Source: Bacteroidia bacterium (GTDB lineage Bacteria; Bacteroidota; Bacteroidia; UKL13-3). From it: 64,000 nt of DNA. The position numbers were made by a program, and so were the translations under genes. How positions within the stretch are numbered: position 1 is the stretch's first letter; each line of letters begins with the position of its first letter. Shown here one piece after another: positions 34,205 to 43,391 of this stretch. The notes below the pieces were generated by a model that saw only the letters and a program-made list of their open reading frames with translations, searched no databases and had not been told where the DNA came from. Location of the stretch: positions 1,813 through 65,812 of the forward strand of contig JAKLJI010000001.1 of NCBI GenBank assembly GCA_023151275.1. The letters run 5' to 3'.

Positions 34205-35098
34205 ATGGAAAGTTATTACCTGGAATGCGATTACGATGGAATTGTTCATAATGCCTACTCCTCGTTTACCGAGTTGGAGGATTTTGATATTCGGAATGGA
34301 ACGCATATTTCAAAACAGGTAATGCCTGAAAGTATAAAAGCTGTCATTGAAGAATTTATTCAAGGAAGTCAAAAATACAGGCTGGTAAAAAATCTTCCCG
34401 TCGGAGGAAACATCTTCGATTTAAAACTGATTGACAAAGACCACACTTTTGTTTGCATGATGTCGCAGGTAAGCATTGATGTTTCTGTGAAATCAGAATT
34501 GGAATCGAATAAAAATACTTTTCGTGTTTTGGTTGATGCCACATTCGATATTATCTGGTCGTTTGATTTAGATTATAAACTTACAGCTGCCAATAAAGCC
34601 TTTTTTGAATTGCGTCGAAAAGCAAACAATAGTCAAATCCGAATTGGTGATAATATTTTCAAAGACGTTTCCGAAATCACCCGACAAAAGTGGTTACCCC
34701 TGTATAAAAAAATTCTTGATGAGGGGCTGCCCTATAAATTTGAGGAAAAACGCTGGTTTGGAGATGAGGAAAGCTACGTACTCATATCACTTAATCCCAT
34801 AAAAGATGAGAATGGTAAAGTACAAGGCTGTATGGGAATTACGCATGATATCACGGCACTAAAAAAGCAAAAAGAGCTTTTGAAAATTCACAACGACTCT
34901 CTTCAAAAAATAACCAACAGACTTGAAACTGACATTTACGAACCGATTGAGGTATTGAATCAGCTTATTTCTTTAGAAACCGATTCTGAAAACCTGACTC
35001 AACACCAATTGGAGAATTTTAGACGGGTTAAAGAAATTACAGCAGACCTCCATAAAAAGATTGAGGAGCTCAAAAATGAACTCCTCAAACCTCTTTAA
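34205..35098 (+). CDS. PAS-domain protein without a kinase domain
   Basis: The 297-residue cytoplasmic protein has a degenerate PAS-like N-terminal region (1-95), a clear PAS/PAC domain at about 100-225 (FRVLVDATFDIIWSFDLDYK, then VQGCMGITHDITALKKQ), and a C-terminal helical stretch (228-297) like the dimerisation helices of a histidine kinase. The expected phosphoacceptor His is absent (DIYEPIEVLNQLISLETD stands at that position) and no ATPase domain follows. It may be a sensor or scaffold that acts through dimerisation with another protein. It follows the HAD gene by 2 bases and its stop abuts the convergent OmpA-like gene. Confidence 0.82.
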   Translation: MESYYLECDYDGIVHNAYSSFTELEDFDIRNGTHISKQVMPESIKAVIEEFIQGSQKYRLVKNLPVGGNIFDLKLIDKDHTFVCMMSQVSIDVSVKSELESNKNTFRVLVDATFDIIWSFDLDYKLTAANKAFFELRRKANNSQIRIGDNIFKDVSEITRQKWLPLYKKILDEGLPYKFEEKRWFGDEESYVLISLNPIKDENGKVQGCMGITHDITALKKQKELLKIHNDSLQKITNRLETDIYEPIEVLNQLISLETDSENLTQHQLENFRRVKEITADLHKKIEELKNELLKPL

Positions 35099-36112
35099 TT
35101 ATTTTCTTTTCTCAATCACCTTAAACAACTCATCGAGTTTAGGGCTAAGAATTATTTCAGTTCTCCGGTTTCGGGCCCTTCCTTCTGAAGTTTCATTGCT
35201 TGCCCTGGGTTGAAATTCACTTCTTCCGGCGGCAGTTAATCGGTGTGGTGCAACTTTATGCTCCTTGCTGATGAAGCGAACGATGTTATTAGCCCGAGCT
35301 GTACTTAAATCCCAATTATCTGCAAACTGAGCTGTTTTGATTGGAACATTATCGGTGTGGCCCTCAATTAATATGTCAATTTCCGGATTTTTATTCAAGA
35401 CATCTGCCAGTTTTTTCAAGGCATCAAGGCCTTTTTCTTCTACAACTGCGCTTCCCGATTTGAAAAGCAATTTATCGCTCAACGAAACATATACCTTTCC
35501 GTTCTTCATCTCCACTGTTAAATCTTCAGAATTGAAGCTCAATAGTGCTTTTTTAACAAGGTCGTTCAAGGCATTTGTTAAGGAATCCTGCTTTCGTATA
35601 ATGGACTCCAATTCAGCCAGCTTTCTTTCTCGGGCCTTTAATTGCTCATCACGCAATTTCAGTTGCTCGTCTCTACCTTTCAAAAGTGCATCCCTTGCTT
35701 CAAGCTGTTCAGTTTTTTCGCGCAAAGCAAGATTCAGTTGCTCAGTTTTGCTCAGGCTCGATTTAATTAAATCAGTATATCGGTTATGCATTTCCTGATA
35801 ATCGGCATTTAATTTGGCGTAGTCCGCATTCAAAACCTTGTGCTTACTTACCAAATCTTGGTACAATGAATCCAAGAAACGGTACTTGATTCCGCGTTCG
35901 GTGGTATCCTTGGCGTATTTAATGGTAAGACTGTTTAAGGAATCGCGTTGGCGAGTTGCCAATTCCAATCTACCTGAAAGAAAAAAGTTGTGCGATTTTT
36001 CCTTGAAACCTTTGGGATTATTGATTTTCCCTTTGGGTTCAAGCTCTTGGGCATGAATTGAAGTTGCCCAGAAACCGAGTGCGATCAATAGAAATTGAAT
36101 AGACTTTTGCAT
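35099..36112 (-). CDS. OmpA-family protein with long coiled coil
   Basis: The ATG at 36112 gives 337 residues with a signal peptide (LLIALGFWATSIHA, cut before QE). Residues 55-205 form a heptad-rich coiled coil (LTKTEQ-like repeats such as KTEQLNLALREKTEQLEARD). Residues 215-335 are an OmpA/MotB-type peptidoglycan-binding domain (LLFKSGSAVVEEKG, ILIEGHTDNVPI, STARANNIVRF, RNRRTEIIL). It probably links the outer envelope to peptidoglycan. An upstream in-frame start at 36133 would add residues before the signal and is rejected. Confidence 0.92.
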   Translation of the reverse strand: MQKSIQFLLIALGFWATSIHAQELEPKGKINNPKGFKEKSHNFFLSGRLELATRQRDSLNSLTIKYAKDTTERGIKYRFLDSLYQDLVSKHKVLNADYAKLNADYQEMHNRYTDLIKSSLSKTEQLNLALREKTEQLEARDALLKGRDEQLKLRDEQLKARERKLAELESIIRKQDSLTNALNDLVKKALLSFNSEDLTVEMKNGKVYVSLSDKLLFKSGSAVVEEKGLDALKKLADVLNKNPEIDILIEGHTDNVPIKTAQFADNWDLSTARANNIVRFISKEHKVAPHRLTAAGRSEFQPRASNETSEGRARNRRTEIILSPKLDELFKVIEKRK

Positions 36113-36196
36113 ACTACGAAGTACCAAAATCAAAATCCTTCCCGCAAAAAAGAGCGACTTAAGTTTTCAAGAGCAAAGCTGGGGTTGCCTAAAAAT

Positions 36197-36229
36197 AAAA
36201 ACAGCCCCGGGAACTCCGAGGCTGTTTTT
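36197..36229 (-). terminator. Intrinsic terminator of secDF
   Basis: A 10-base stem (36197-36206 with 36220-36229), with A-rich and T-rich flanks and a partly paired inner loop, lies 18 bases after the secDF stop on the minus strand. Confidence 0.85.
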
Positions 36230-36246
36230 ACGAAATGCTCTTAATA

Positions 36247-39198
36247 TTAGGATTTTTTCTTGCTGAACATCTTTTCGAAGTCGATAACAATTGGTGTTGC
36301 AATTCCAATAGAAGAATAAACACCCCAAATGATACCCACTAACAAGGCGAAGTTAAATCCACGGATTACATCACCACCCCAGATAAAGAGAACAAAAGTT
36401 ACCACAAATACGGTGAATGAGGTAATGAAAGTTCTATTTAAGGTGCTGTTCAGAGCGTTATTGATTACCAATTCTTTATTGGTTTCGTGGTGGTGGGTAC
36501 CCAGGAACTCACGAATACGGTCAAATACAACCACGGTATCGTTAATCGAGAAACCAATAATAGTAAGAACCGCAGCGATGAAGTTCTGATCAACCTCCAT
36601 TGGGAAAGGAAGGATACCATCGAAAATGGAATAGAATCCTAACATCATCAGCACGTCGTGCGCCAAGGCAACTGTAGCACCCAAAGCATATTCCCATTTA
36701 AGGAACCTAGCCCAGATGTAAAGTGCAATACCAATAAGAGCAATGATTGCAGCCCAAAAAGATGCCACTTTGATATCATTCGCAATTGTTGGACCCACTT
36801 TAGCAGAACTTAAGATTTTTGCATTTGGATCAATTTTTGCTAAGCCCTCTCTCAGCTTACCTTCAACAACTTCAGCTGCATTTTCACTTTGGCTATCAAT
36901 CATGTAGGTTGTGGTAACTTTGAATTTACCGCTGGTTCCTACGGTTTTCACTTCAGGAGCAGAGCCAAAAGGAGCGCTCATGGCTTCGCGAATATTTTCA
37001 CCGGTTGTAGGAGTGGTAAACTCAATTACATACGTCCAACCACCTTTGAAATCAACACCAAGTGTAAATCCTTTGGTGAACATGGAAATCAAACCAGCCA
37101 AAATAATTACACCAGAAATGATATAGTATTTGAACCTGTTTTGAACGAAGTTGATATTGATGTTTTTGAATGCATTTTCAGAGAAAGCTCTTGAGAATTT
37201 TACTGCATAACCTCTATCTAACTGCCATTCTGTGATAACACGTGTTAACAATACCGCAGTAAACATAGAAGAAAGGATACCGATAATCAAGGTAATTGCA
37301 AATCCTTGAACCGGACCTGTTCCGAATGCATAAAGAACGATACCTGCAAGTAAGGTTGTTAAGTTAGAGTCAATAATTGAAGATGCAGCATTTTGGTAAC
37401 CATCGGTTAACGCATTTTTCAAACTTCTGGCGGCTTGTAATTCTTCTTTCACACGCTCATTAATTAGAACGTTTGCGTCAACTGCCATACCAATGGTAAG
37501 TACGATACCTGCAATACCTGGAAGAGTAAGCGCAGCACCCAATGAAGCAAGTACACCGATGTTGAAGAAAATATTCAACAATACAGCGATGTTAGTTACA
37601 TAACCACTGTTGTTGTAATAAACAACCATGAAAACCAAAATAGCAATTGTAGCGACTACCATTGACCACAAACCTTGGCTAATGGCTTCAGCACCTAAAG
37701 TAGGACCAACAACCGCTTCTTCAACAATACGAGTTGGAGCTGGCATTCTACCAGACTTGAGGATATTGGCTAAGTCACCAGCTTCTTCAGCAGTAAAGTT
37801 TCCACTGATAGATGAACGGCCATTTGGAATTTCACCATTAACAGTTGGTGATGAGTAAACTACATCATCCAAAACAATGGCAATGCTATGACCAACGCTA
37901 TTTCTGGTAAGATTTTTCCAAATTTTGGCACCTTCAGCATTCATGCTCATGGAAACCTCAATTTGTCCGGTTGGATTGATGTCTTTACGCGCTTCAGTTA
38001 CTTTATCCCCTGTTAAAGAGGCAGTACCATCTCTATCCGTTTTAAGGGCATGAAGCAAAACAGCTTCCTGTTGTTCGCCAATTCCTTTAGCTTCCCAAGC
38101 GAACTTAATATTTGCTGGCAAGGCAATTGCCACCTCACGGCGAGCAAGCATTGCATTAATACGTGCAGTATCTCTAACAGCTGCAATACCGCAAGCTGAG
38201 CCTTTTGCAACAAGCATTCCCTTGTCGTCTGCATTTGGTCTTAAGTAAGCAAAAAGAGGATTTTCTTTAGCAAACTCTTCAAAGCTTTTAGCTTCTTTAG
38301 CAGCAGTATCAGATTTCAATGAATCGGCAGTTGCAGTTTTATTGGCATTACCCAAACTTGCTAATGAACTACTTGACGCAGTGGTATCGGCAGTTGCGGT
38401 TTTAGCAACAGTTTCGGTTGCAACAACTTTCTTCAAAACTTCGTTTGCATCGCTGAGGTATTTATAAGCTTCAGGATTGTCGAAAGTTTGATAGAACTCC
38501 AATTTCGCAGCACCCTGAAGGAGTTTACGAACACGAGCAGGATTATCTACACCCGGAAGTTCAACCAAAATTCTTCCACTACCTTCAAGTTTCTGGATAT
38601 TAGGCTGAGTTACACCGAATTTGTCGATACGAGCGCGAAGGATTTGGAAAGAGCGATCGATGGCTTGGTTAGCTTCTTCGCGGATATAAGCAACAACCTC
38701 TTCGTTTGAAGAAGAAAGTTTAATTCTATCGCGGTTTGAAGGGTTAGCAAAAATTGCAGACAATCTAGCATTTGGAGCTATTTCGGCAAATTTTTCCGAG
38801 AAAAGAGTTACATAATCCTTTTGTGAAGATTTTTGAGCTTCACGTGCTGCTTCTACTGCTTGGTTGAAGGCTGGATCTGAATTGTTATTGGAAAGGCCAC
38901 GTACCAAATCGGCAAGTGAAACTTCCAGTGTAACGTTCATTCCACCTTGAAGGTCAAGACCCAGATTAAGTTCGCGTTCCTTACATTGCAAGTAGGTAAA
39001 CTTTTTCAAACCCAGGAAATTGTACACTGTCAAACGGGAAACTGAATCCAGGTAATTCCGTTCTAACTCAGGATTGCCATTCGCGAATTCTTCCGCATCC
39101 TTCTCAATCTGGTAGGCCTTCCAAGTGAATGACAATTGGAATAAGCTAACCAGCACCAAGGCAATCGCAAAAAACTTTACTGCTCCTTTACTTTTCAT
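36247..39198 (-). CDS. secDF: Protein translocase subunit SecDF (fused)
   Basis: The ATG at 39198 gives 983 residues with SecD and SecF joined in one chain, as is common in Bacteroidota. SecD signatures are LGLDLQGGMNVTLEV near the start and GKVQ-type P1 domain blocks, then IGMAVDANVLINERVKEEL. SecF signatures are LGVDFKGGWTYVIEF and IGFSINDTVVVFDRIREFLG. About twelve membrane helices are visible in two sets. The complex uses the proton gradient to pull exported proteins to the periplasm. A low-complexity Ala/Thr/Ser-rich insert (coded by about 38283-38430) interrupts the first periplasmic domain. A start 16 codons earlier is possible but lies nearer the promoter. Confidence 0.97.
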   Translation of the reverse strand: MKSKGAVKFFAIALVLVSLFQLSFTWKAYQIEKDAEEFANGNPELERNYLDSVSRLTVYNFLGLKKFTYLQCKERELNLGLDLQGGMNVTLEVSLADLVRGLSNNNSDPAFNQAVEAAREAQKSSQKDYVTLFSEKFAEIAPNARLSAIFANPSNRDRIKLSSSNEEVVAYIREEANQAIDRSFQILRARIDKFGVTQPNIQKLEGSGRILVELPGVDNPARVRKLLQGAAKLEFYQTFDNPEAYKYLSDANEVLKKVVATETVAKTATADTTASSSSLASLGNANKTATADSLKSDTAAKEAKSFEEFAKENPLFAYLRPNADDKGMLVAKGSACGIAAVRDTARINAMLARREVAIALPANIKFAWEAKGIGEQQEAVLLHALKTDRDGTASLTGDKVTEARKDINPTGQIEVSMSMNAEGAKIWKNLTRNSVGHSIAIVLDDVVYSSPTVNGEIPNGRSSISGNFTAEEAGDLANILKSGRMPAPTRIVEEAVVGPTLGAEAISQGLWSMVVATIAILVFMVVYYNNSGYVTNIAVLLNIFFNIGVLASLGAALTLPGIAGIVLTIGMAVDANVLINERVKEELQAARSLKNALTDGYQNAASSIIDSNLTTLLAGIVLYAFGTGPVQGFAITLIIGILSSMFTAVLLTRVITEWQLDRGYAVKFSRAFSENAFKNININFVQNRFKYYIISGVIILAGLISMFTKGFTLGVDFKGGWTYVIEFTTPTTGENIREAMSAPFGSAPEVKTVGTSGKFKVTTTYMIDSQSENAAEVVEGKLREGLAKIDPNAKILSSAKVGPTIANDIKVASFWAAIIALIGIALYIWARFLKWEYALGATVALAHDVLMMLGFYSIFDGILPFPMEVDQNFIAAVLTIIGFSINDTVVVFDRIREFLGTHHHETNKELVINNALNSTLNRTFITSFTVFVVTFVLFIWGGDVIRGFNFALLVGIIWGVYSSIGIATPIVIDFEKMFSKKKS

Positions 39199-39243
39199 TG
39201 TTGCTTTATGTTCTGTATATGATATCGTTAAATCAAAGGCTGG

Positions 39244-39278
39244 CAAATATAAGGGAGGACATCAGCAAAAGCAAAAAA
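39244..39278 (-). promoter_or_regulatory. Promoter of secDF
   Basis: On the minus strand TTTTTTGC (39271-39278), 19 bases, then TATATTTG (39244-39251) match the Bacteroidetes consensus. Transcription would start near 39238, leaving about 40 bases before the ATG at 39198. This makes the earlier start at 39246 impossible for this transcript. Confidence 0.6.
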
Positions 39279-39428
39279 GGTTTAAAAACCTGAATTACTG
39301 AAACTTAAGTTTAAAATGGTCACTTTTCTGGATTTCTAAGCGAAGCTATTTACAATCTGTGGGAAAGTGAAAACATGCCATATTGAGGTGCAAGCTAGAT
39401 TCGTTAGTCCTAAAAACGAACAAAAAAA

Positions 39429-40052
39429 ATGGAACAAGAAAGCGGCTTAAGTTTATTTGACCTGATTGTAAAAGGCGGTGTTATTATGATTCCGCTTGGT
39501 ATATTATCTATGATAAGCATCTATGTTATTATTGAACGGTGGATATTTATCAATCAGGCATTGAAGCTGGAGGCCAATTTCATGGCCAACCTGAACGATC
39601 TACTGGGTAAGGGAGACATCAAGGCCGCCAAGGCCTATTGCCAGCGTCAAAACAATCCGATTTCAAGGGTAATTGAAAAAGGGATAAATCGCATAGGCAA
39701 ACCCATTAAAGATATTGAATCGGCAATGGAAAGTGTATCAGGCATTGAGATGGACAAGCTTGAAAAGAATCTTGGATTTCTTGGGATAACGGCTGGTATT
39801 GCACCCATGCTTGGATTTATTGGGACCATTTCGGGTATTATTAAAATCTTTTACAACATTTCGGTTAGTGATAATATTAGCATTGGATTAATTGCCGGAG
39901 GATTGTACGAGAAGATGATTACTTCGGGAACTGGTTTGATTGTAGGATTAATTGCTTATGGAGGATACCACTTGTTGAATACACGAATCGACCGATTCTC
40001 GCATAAACTTCAACAATCTGCCATTGATTTTATTGATATTCTGGAAAGCTGA
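39429..40052 (+). CDS. MotA/TolQ/ExbB-family proton channel protein
   Basis: The 207-residue inner membrane protein has three helices (about 15-35, 115-140 and 155-180) and the family signature LGFLGITAGIAPMLGFIGTISGIIKIF in its second half. It forms a proton channel with the ExbD/TolR-type partner encoded 14 bases downstream, powering TonB-dependent uptake or a Tol-type envelope machine. No TonB or TolA gene is nearby, so which of these roles applies cannot be decided. Confidence 0.93.
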   Translation: MEQESGLSLFDLIVKGGVIMIPLGILSMISIYVIIERWIFINQALKLEANFMANLNDLLGKGDIKAAKAYCQRQNNPISRVIEKGINRIGKPIKDIESAMESVSGIEMDKLEKNLGFLGITAGIAPMLGFIGTISGIIKIFYNISVSDNISIGLIAGGLYEKMITSGTGLIVGLIAYGGYHLLNTRIDRFSHKLQQSAIDFIDILES

Positions 40053-40066
40053 TCGGAGGAAACCCA

Positions 40067-40465
40067 ATGAACTTCAGAAGAAAAAAAAGGTTTGAGGCAG
40101 AGGTTTCAACCCATTCACTGAATGATATTATGTTCTTCCTGCTGTTGTTTTTTCTCATTATTTCAACAGTAGCCAATCCCAGCGTAATAAAAGTTTTGCT
40201 TCCAAAAGCAAACAACAATCAAACACTTAATAAAAAACAGGTTACCCTTACCATTAATAAGAGTAAGGAATATTATTTGAATGATAAGCTAATTGTACCT
40301 GCAGACCTTGAAGGGAAGATTCTGGAAGAAACTGCGGGCGTTCCAGACCCAACCATTGTGCTGCGTATGGATGCTGAGTTAACCATTCAAGACTTGGTTG
40401 ATATTCTGTCAACAGGAACAAAACTGAAAGTTAGAATTGTTATGGCTACGCAAACCGGTAAATAA
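40067..40465 (+). CDS. ExbD/TolR-family protein
   Basis: The 132-residue protein has a short basic cytoplasmic start (MNFRRKKRFEAE), one membrane helix (about 22-42) with the essential Asp near its entry (SLNDIMFFLLLFF), and a periplasmic domain. The conserved VTLTINKSKEYYLNDKLI and DLVDILSTGTKLKVRIVMAT blocks are seen. It pairs with the preceding ExbB-like channel protein. A hairpin that also serves udk follows. Confidence 0.92.
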   Translation: MNFRRKKRFEAEVSTHSLNDIMFFLLLFFLIISTVANPSVIKVLLPKANNNQTLNKKQVTLTINKSKEYYLNDKLIVPADLEGKILEETAGVPDPTIVLRMDAELTIQDLVDILSTGTKLKVRIVMATQTGK

Positions 40466-40517
40466 AACCAGTTGCTGCATTAGCTTGTATCAAACCAAAA
40501 GAAAGAAAATGAATCCT

Positions 40518-40559
40518 GAAAACCAGTTCAGCTAGGCCAATTGTACTGAACTGGTTTTC
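40518..40559. terminator. Hairpin shared by exbD and udk, overlapping the udk 3' end
   Basis: A perfect 14-base stem (40518-40531 with 40546-40559) encloses a 14-base loop. The right arm and loop code for the last nine codons and stop of udk. No long T-run follows in either direction (TTTTC on each side), so it may be a weak terminator or an RNA 3' stabiliser. Confidence 0.6.
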
Positions 40560-41182
40560 TCCAGGTGTTTTCGGATATGGTCTGAAAGCACTCCCAAACT
40601 ATGGCCAAAGTGAACGTTATTGTTTACAATTAAATCGGCTTGGGCCATGAAAGGCAATAAAAACTGGCGGTAAGAAGGCATAACATGATGCTTCCATTGG
40701 TAAAGCACAAAATCTTCTTCAATATTACGCTCTGCCACATCTCTAACTAATCTTCGCTTTAGTGCAATTTCTTCATCGGCATTGATGAAAATTTTCAAAT
40801 GAAACTGGTCAAAAATCTCAGGTTCATAGAAAATGAACAAGCCTTCACAAATAATTACCGGAGCAGGATTGAAAGTTAGCATTCTTCCTTTTTGGTTCAC
40901 ATGTTGAAACAGGTATTCCTCCCGGGTAACCACTTCTCCCCTTCCCAGGCGAGCAATGTCTAAGGCAAACTCATGCAAATCAACGCATTCAGGCAAATCA
41001 AAATTGATATGGCCATTCTCATCACGCTGATGGTCGTGGGCGTGTTTGTAATAATTATCTTGAGAAATAATGCATACCTCTTGTTCAGAAAATAGGGAGC
41101 GCAAAGATTTTAGAAAATGGGTTTTTCCGCTTGCGCTGCCACCCGTAATGCCAATCAAATAAGGCTTGCTTTCAAAGCTCAT
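40532..41182 (-). CDS. udk: Uridine kinase
   Basis: The ATG at 41182 gives 216 residues. The P-loop GITGGSASGKTHFLKSL (about residues 10-26), the SQDNYYKHAHDHQRDENGHI block and the EGLFIFYEPEI and RRLVRDVAERN blocks are typical of uridine kinases, which phosphorylate uridine and cytidine in pyrimidine salvage. Phosphoribulokinase relatives look similar, but the length and the YYK block favour uridine kinase. A near-consensus -7 box (GATATTTG, 41187-41194) ends 4 bases before the ATG. The last nine codons lie within a strong hairpin. Confidence 0.9.
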   Translation of the reverse strand: MSFESKPYLIGITGGSASGKTHFLKSLRSLFSEQEVCIISQDNYYKHAHDHQRDENGHINFDLPECVDLHEFALDIARLGRGEVVTREEYLFQHVNQKGRMLTFNPAPVIICEGLFIFYEPEIFDQFHLKIFINADEEIALKRRLVRDVAERNIEEDFVLYQWKHHVMPSYRQFLLPFMAQADLIVNNNVHFGHSLGVLSDHIRKHLEKTSSVQLA

Positions 41183-41348
41183 GGGGCAAATATCCAACCA
41201 AAAACAGAAAAAAAGTATTGCGAGGTAAAGGAATTAGCCCTTGAGGAGCTTACATTTTTTTAACGCCTGATAATCAAACAGATTGAAAAAACTTCAAAAA
41301 CCATGGAAACTTTTGAGCCATTTATAGTTTCCTATACTAAAATACATC

Positions 41349-41356
41349 TAACTTTG
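41349..41356 (+). promoter_or_regulatory. -7 box of the tetR/efflux operon
   Basis: TAACTTTG is an exact TAnnTTTG match, ending 9 bases before the ATG at 41366. A weak -33 candidate (GTTTC, about 41327-41331) is 17 bases upstream. If used, it supports the start at 41366 over the ATG at 41303. Confidence 0.4.
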
Positions 41357-41365
41357 CCGCCGGAA

Positions 41366-41995
41366 ATGACAGAAGAGCAAATAAGAGCGAAAATATTGCA
41401 GGGAGCCAGTGAACTCTTCCTGAAGTATGGATTCAAAAGCATAACCATGGATGATATTGCCCGAGAAGTAGGCATATCGAAAAAAACGCTTTATCAGCAT
41501 TTTGAAGATAAAACAGGTTTGGTAGAATTGGCGGTAGAAGGCTATTTGAATGCAGAAAAAAACTTTTGTTGCACACTAGAGGATGAAGAGCAGAATCCCA
41601 TTGACTTCATGTTAAAAATCTCTGCCTCACTTAGCGATAAAAAGAAACAAATAAATCAAAGCGTTTTATTTGATTTGAAAAAATATTTCAAATCCTCGTG
41701 GGATAAATTAAACAATTTCAGGATAGAGTTTACTTACAACCAAATACTAGCTAATCTCAAAAAAGGCAAAAAGGAAGGTTATTATATTGATAGCATTCAT
41801 GAAGCCAGGATTGCACGCTTTTATATACATCTGGTAGATTATTTGCTGAATCCTGAAGTACAAACTGAAGAAAGTTGGAACCTAAAAGAATTACAATCTG
41901 AAATGCTTCATTACCATTTAAGGGGAATAACTACCGAGAAAGGTAGAAAGTACATGGAAGCACAACTTGAAAAAATGAACAAGAAAAATTTATGA
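41366..41995 (+). CDS. TetR-family transcriptional regulator of the efflux operon
   Basis: I prefer the ATG at 41366, giving 209 residues, because TetR proteins start close to their helix-turn-helix. Here that is MTEEQIRAKILQGASELF, then the recognition part MDDIAREVGISKKTLYQHFEDK. An earlier ATG at 41303 adds 21 residues that look unlike the family and lies upstream of a good -7 box. The C-terminal two thirds are helical and bind a ligand not identifiable from sequence. Its stop overlaps the tolC-like gene's start (ATGA), so it probably controls the efflux operon it leads. Confidence 0.88.
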   Translation: MTEEQIRAKILQGASELFLKYGFKSITMDDIAREVGISKKTLYQHFEDKTGLVELAVEGYLNAEKNFCCTLEDEEQNPIDFMLKISASLSDKKKQINQSVLFDLKKYFKSSWDKLNNFRIEFTYNQILANLKKGKKEGYYIDSIHEARIARFYIHLVDYLLNPEVQTEESWNLKELQSEMLHYHLRGITTEKGRKYMEAQLEKMNKKNL

Positions 41996-43380
41996 AAATA
42001 CATCTTAGAACCATGTTGGCACTTGTCTTCGTAATTAATGCGGGGCTTGCCAACGCGCAAGAAAGCAAATCAAAAAGCTATACACTTAAAGAGGCTGTAG
42101 AGTTTGCAAAGGCAAATAATGCGACTGCCAAAAATGCCAAATTAGATGAGTTACTGGCCAAGAAAAAAGTGAATGAAATTTTGGCTGTTGGATTACCTCA
42201 AATCAATGCCAAAGGAGAGTTCATGCATTACTTTACTATTCCTACTCAGGCTTTACCTGACTTTATCAGTCCGGTAATTTATGCAAACCTGGTAGGTTAT
42301 AATGTTATTCCGCCAACAACGCCGGCACCACAACCCAATGTAATTCCAGCGCAATTTGGTATTAAAAACAACCTAACTGTAAGCGCCTCTGCCTCACAAC
42401 TCATTTTCGACGGCTCATACTTGATGGGCGTAAAAGCATCAACACAGTATGTAAACTTAACAAAGCTAACAACCAAACAAACAGACATTGAGGTTGAGTT
42501 GAACGTTCGCAAAGCTTACTACCAATTGCTTTTGCTTGATGTTAACCTGACCAACTTAGGAAGTACAATTGAGATGTTGGAAAAGACTTCACATGACCTC
42601 AATGAAACTGCAAAGGTTGGTTTGATGGAAAAAACAGATGCAGACCGATTGAAATTACAACTCTCTACCGTAAAGTTAAACAGGGATCGCTTGAAAGATG
42701 CCAGGATGATTGCTTATCAGGCATTGAAATTGCAAATGGGAGCAACTGCGGAAGACAGTATCATACTTGCCGACAATTTAAAAAGTATTCCTATGGGAGA
42801 AACTGCTGCCTTGGATTTGGCATCAGGTGATTACAGCAAAAGAATTGAAGCTAAAATTCTGGAACAACAGAAAAAATTGAATGAAATAGACCGTAACCGC
42901 TGGCAGTTTGCCTATCTACCAACTATTGCGGCCTTTGGTCAGGTACAACGTAACACCTTTGCGCAAGAAACCAGTGATTTGGGCAAAAACTGGTACAAAG
43001 GCGCATTGATGGGAGTAACCATGACATTACCGGTATTTGATGGATTAATGAAATCGTCAAAAATCCAGCAAACCCGCATCAACGAAAAAAAGATTGAGAA
43101 CGGAAGTCGCATGTTAAATCAAGTAATTGAAATTGAAAGGCAATCTGCAAGGACCAAATATTTGCGCTCAAAGGAACAACTTAAGATTCAGGAAGAGAAT
43201 GTAAACCTGGCAAAAGACATCCTAACAAAAACAGAATTAAAATTAAAAGCCGGAATGGGTTCTACCTTGGAACTTACCACAGCACAAAATGATTACATAA
43301 CTGCTCAATCTGCCTACCTAAATTCATTGTATGAAATTTTGGTATCAGAAGCAGAGTTGGCAAAGGCTTACGGAAATTAA
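41992..43380 (+). CDS. TolC-family outer membrane efflux protein
   Basis: The 462-residue protein has a signal peptide (LALVFVINAGLANAQ, cut at A-Q) and two repeats of the OEP type with long helical hairpins (YTLKEAVEFAKANNATAKNA near residue 28; LKLQMGATAEDS; GMGSTLELTTAQNDYITAQ near 420). Such proteins form the outer membrane channel of tripartite exporters. It is followed 11 bases later by the adaptor and then the RND pump genes, so it forms a complete pump with them. Confidence 0.93.
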   Translation: MKIHLRTMLALVFVINAGLANAQESKSKSYTLKEAVEFAKANNATAKNAKLDELLAKKKVNEILAVGLPQINAKGEFMHYFTIPTQALPDFISPVIYANLVGYNVIPPTTPAPQPNVIPAQFGIKNNLTVSASASQLIFDGSYLMGVKASTQYVNLTKLTTKQTDIEVELNVRKAYYQLLLLDVNLTNLGSTIEMLEKTSHDLNETAKVGLMEKTDADRLKLQLSTVKLNRDRLKDARMIAYQALKLQMGATAEDSIILADNLKSIPMGETAALDLASGDYSKRIEAKILEQQKKLNEIDRNRWQFAYLPTIAAFGQVQRNTFAQETSDLGKNWYKGALMGVTMTLPVFDGLMKSSKIQQTRINEKKIENGSRMLNQVIEIERQSARTKYLRSKEQLKIQEENVNLAKDILTKTELKLKAGMGSTLELTTAQNDYITAQSAYLNSLYEILVSEAELAKAYGN

Positions 43381-43391
43381 TAATTAACAAT

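Noticed and set aside
35337-35798. 153-codon plus-strand frame inside the OmpA-like gene
   Set aside because: It is antisense to the coiled coil; its Ser/Phe/Lys repeats mirror the Lys/Glu/Leu heptads.
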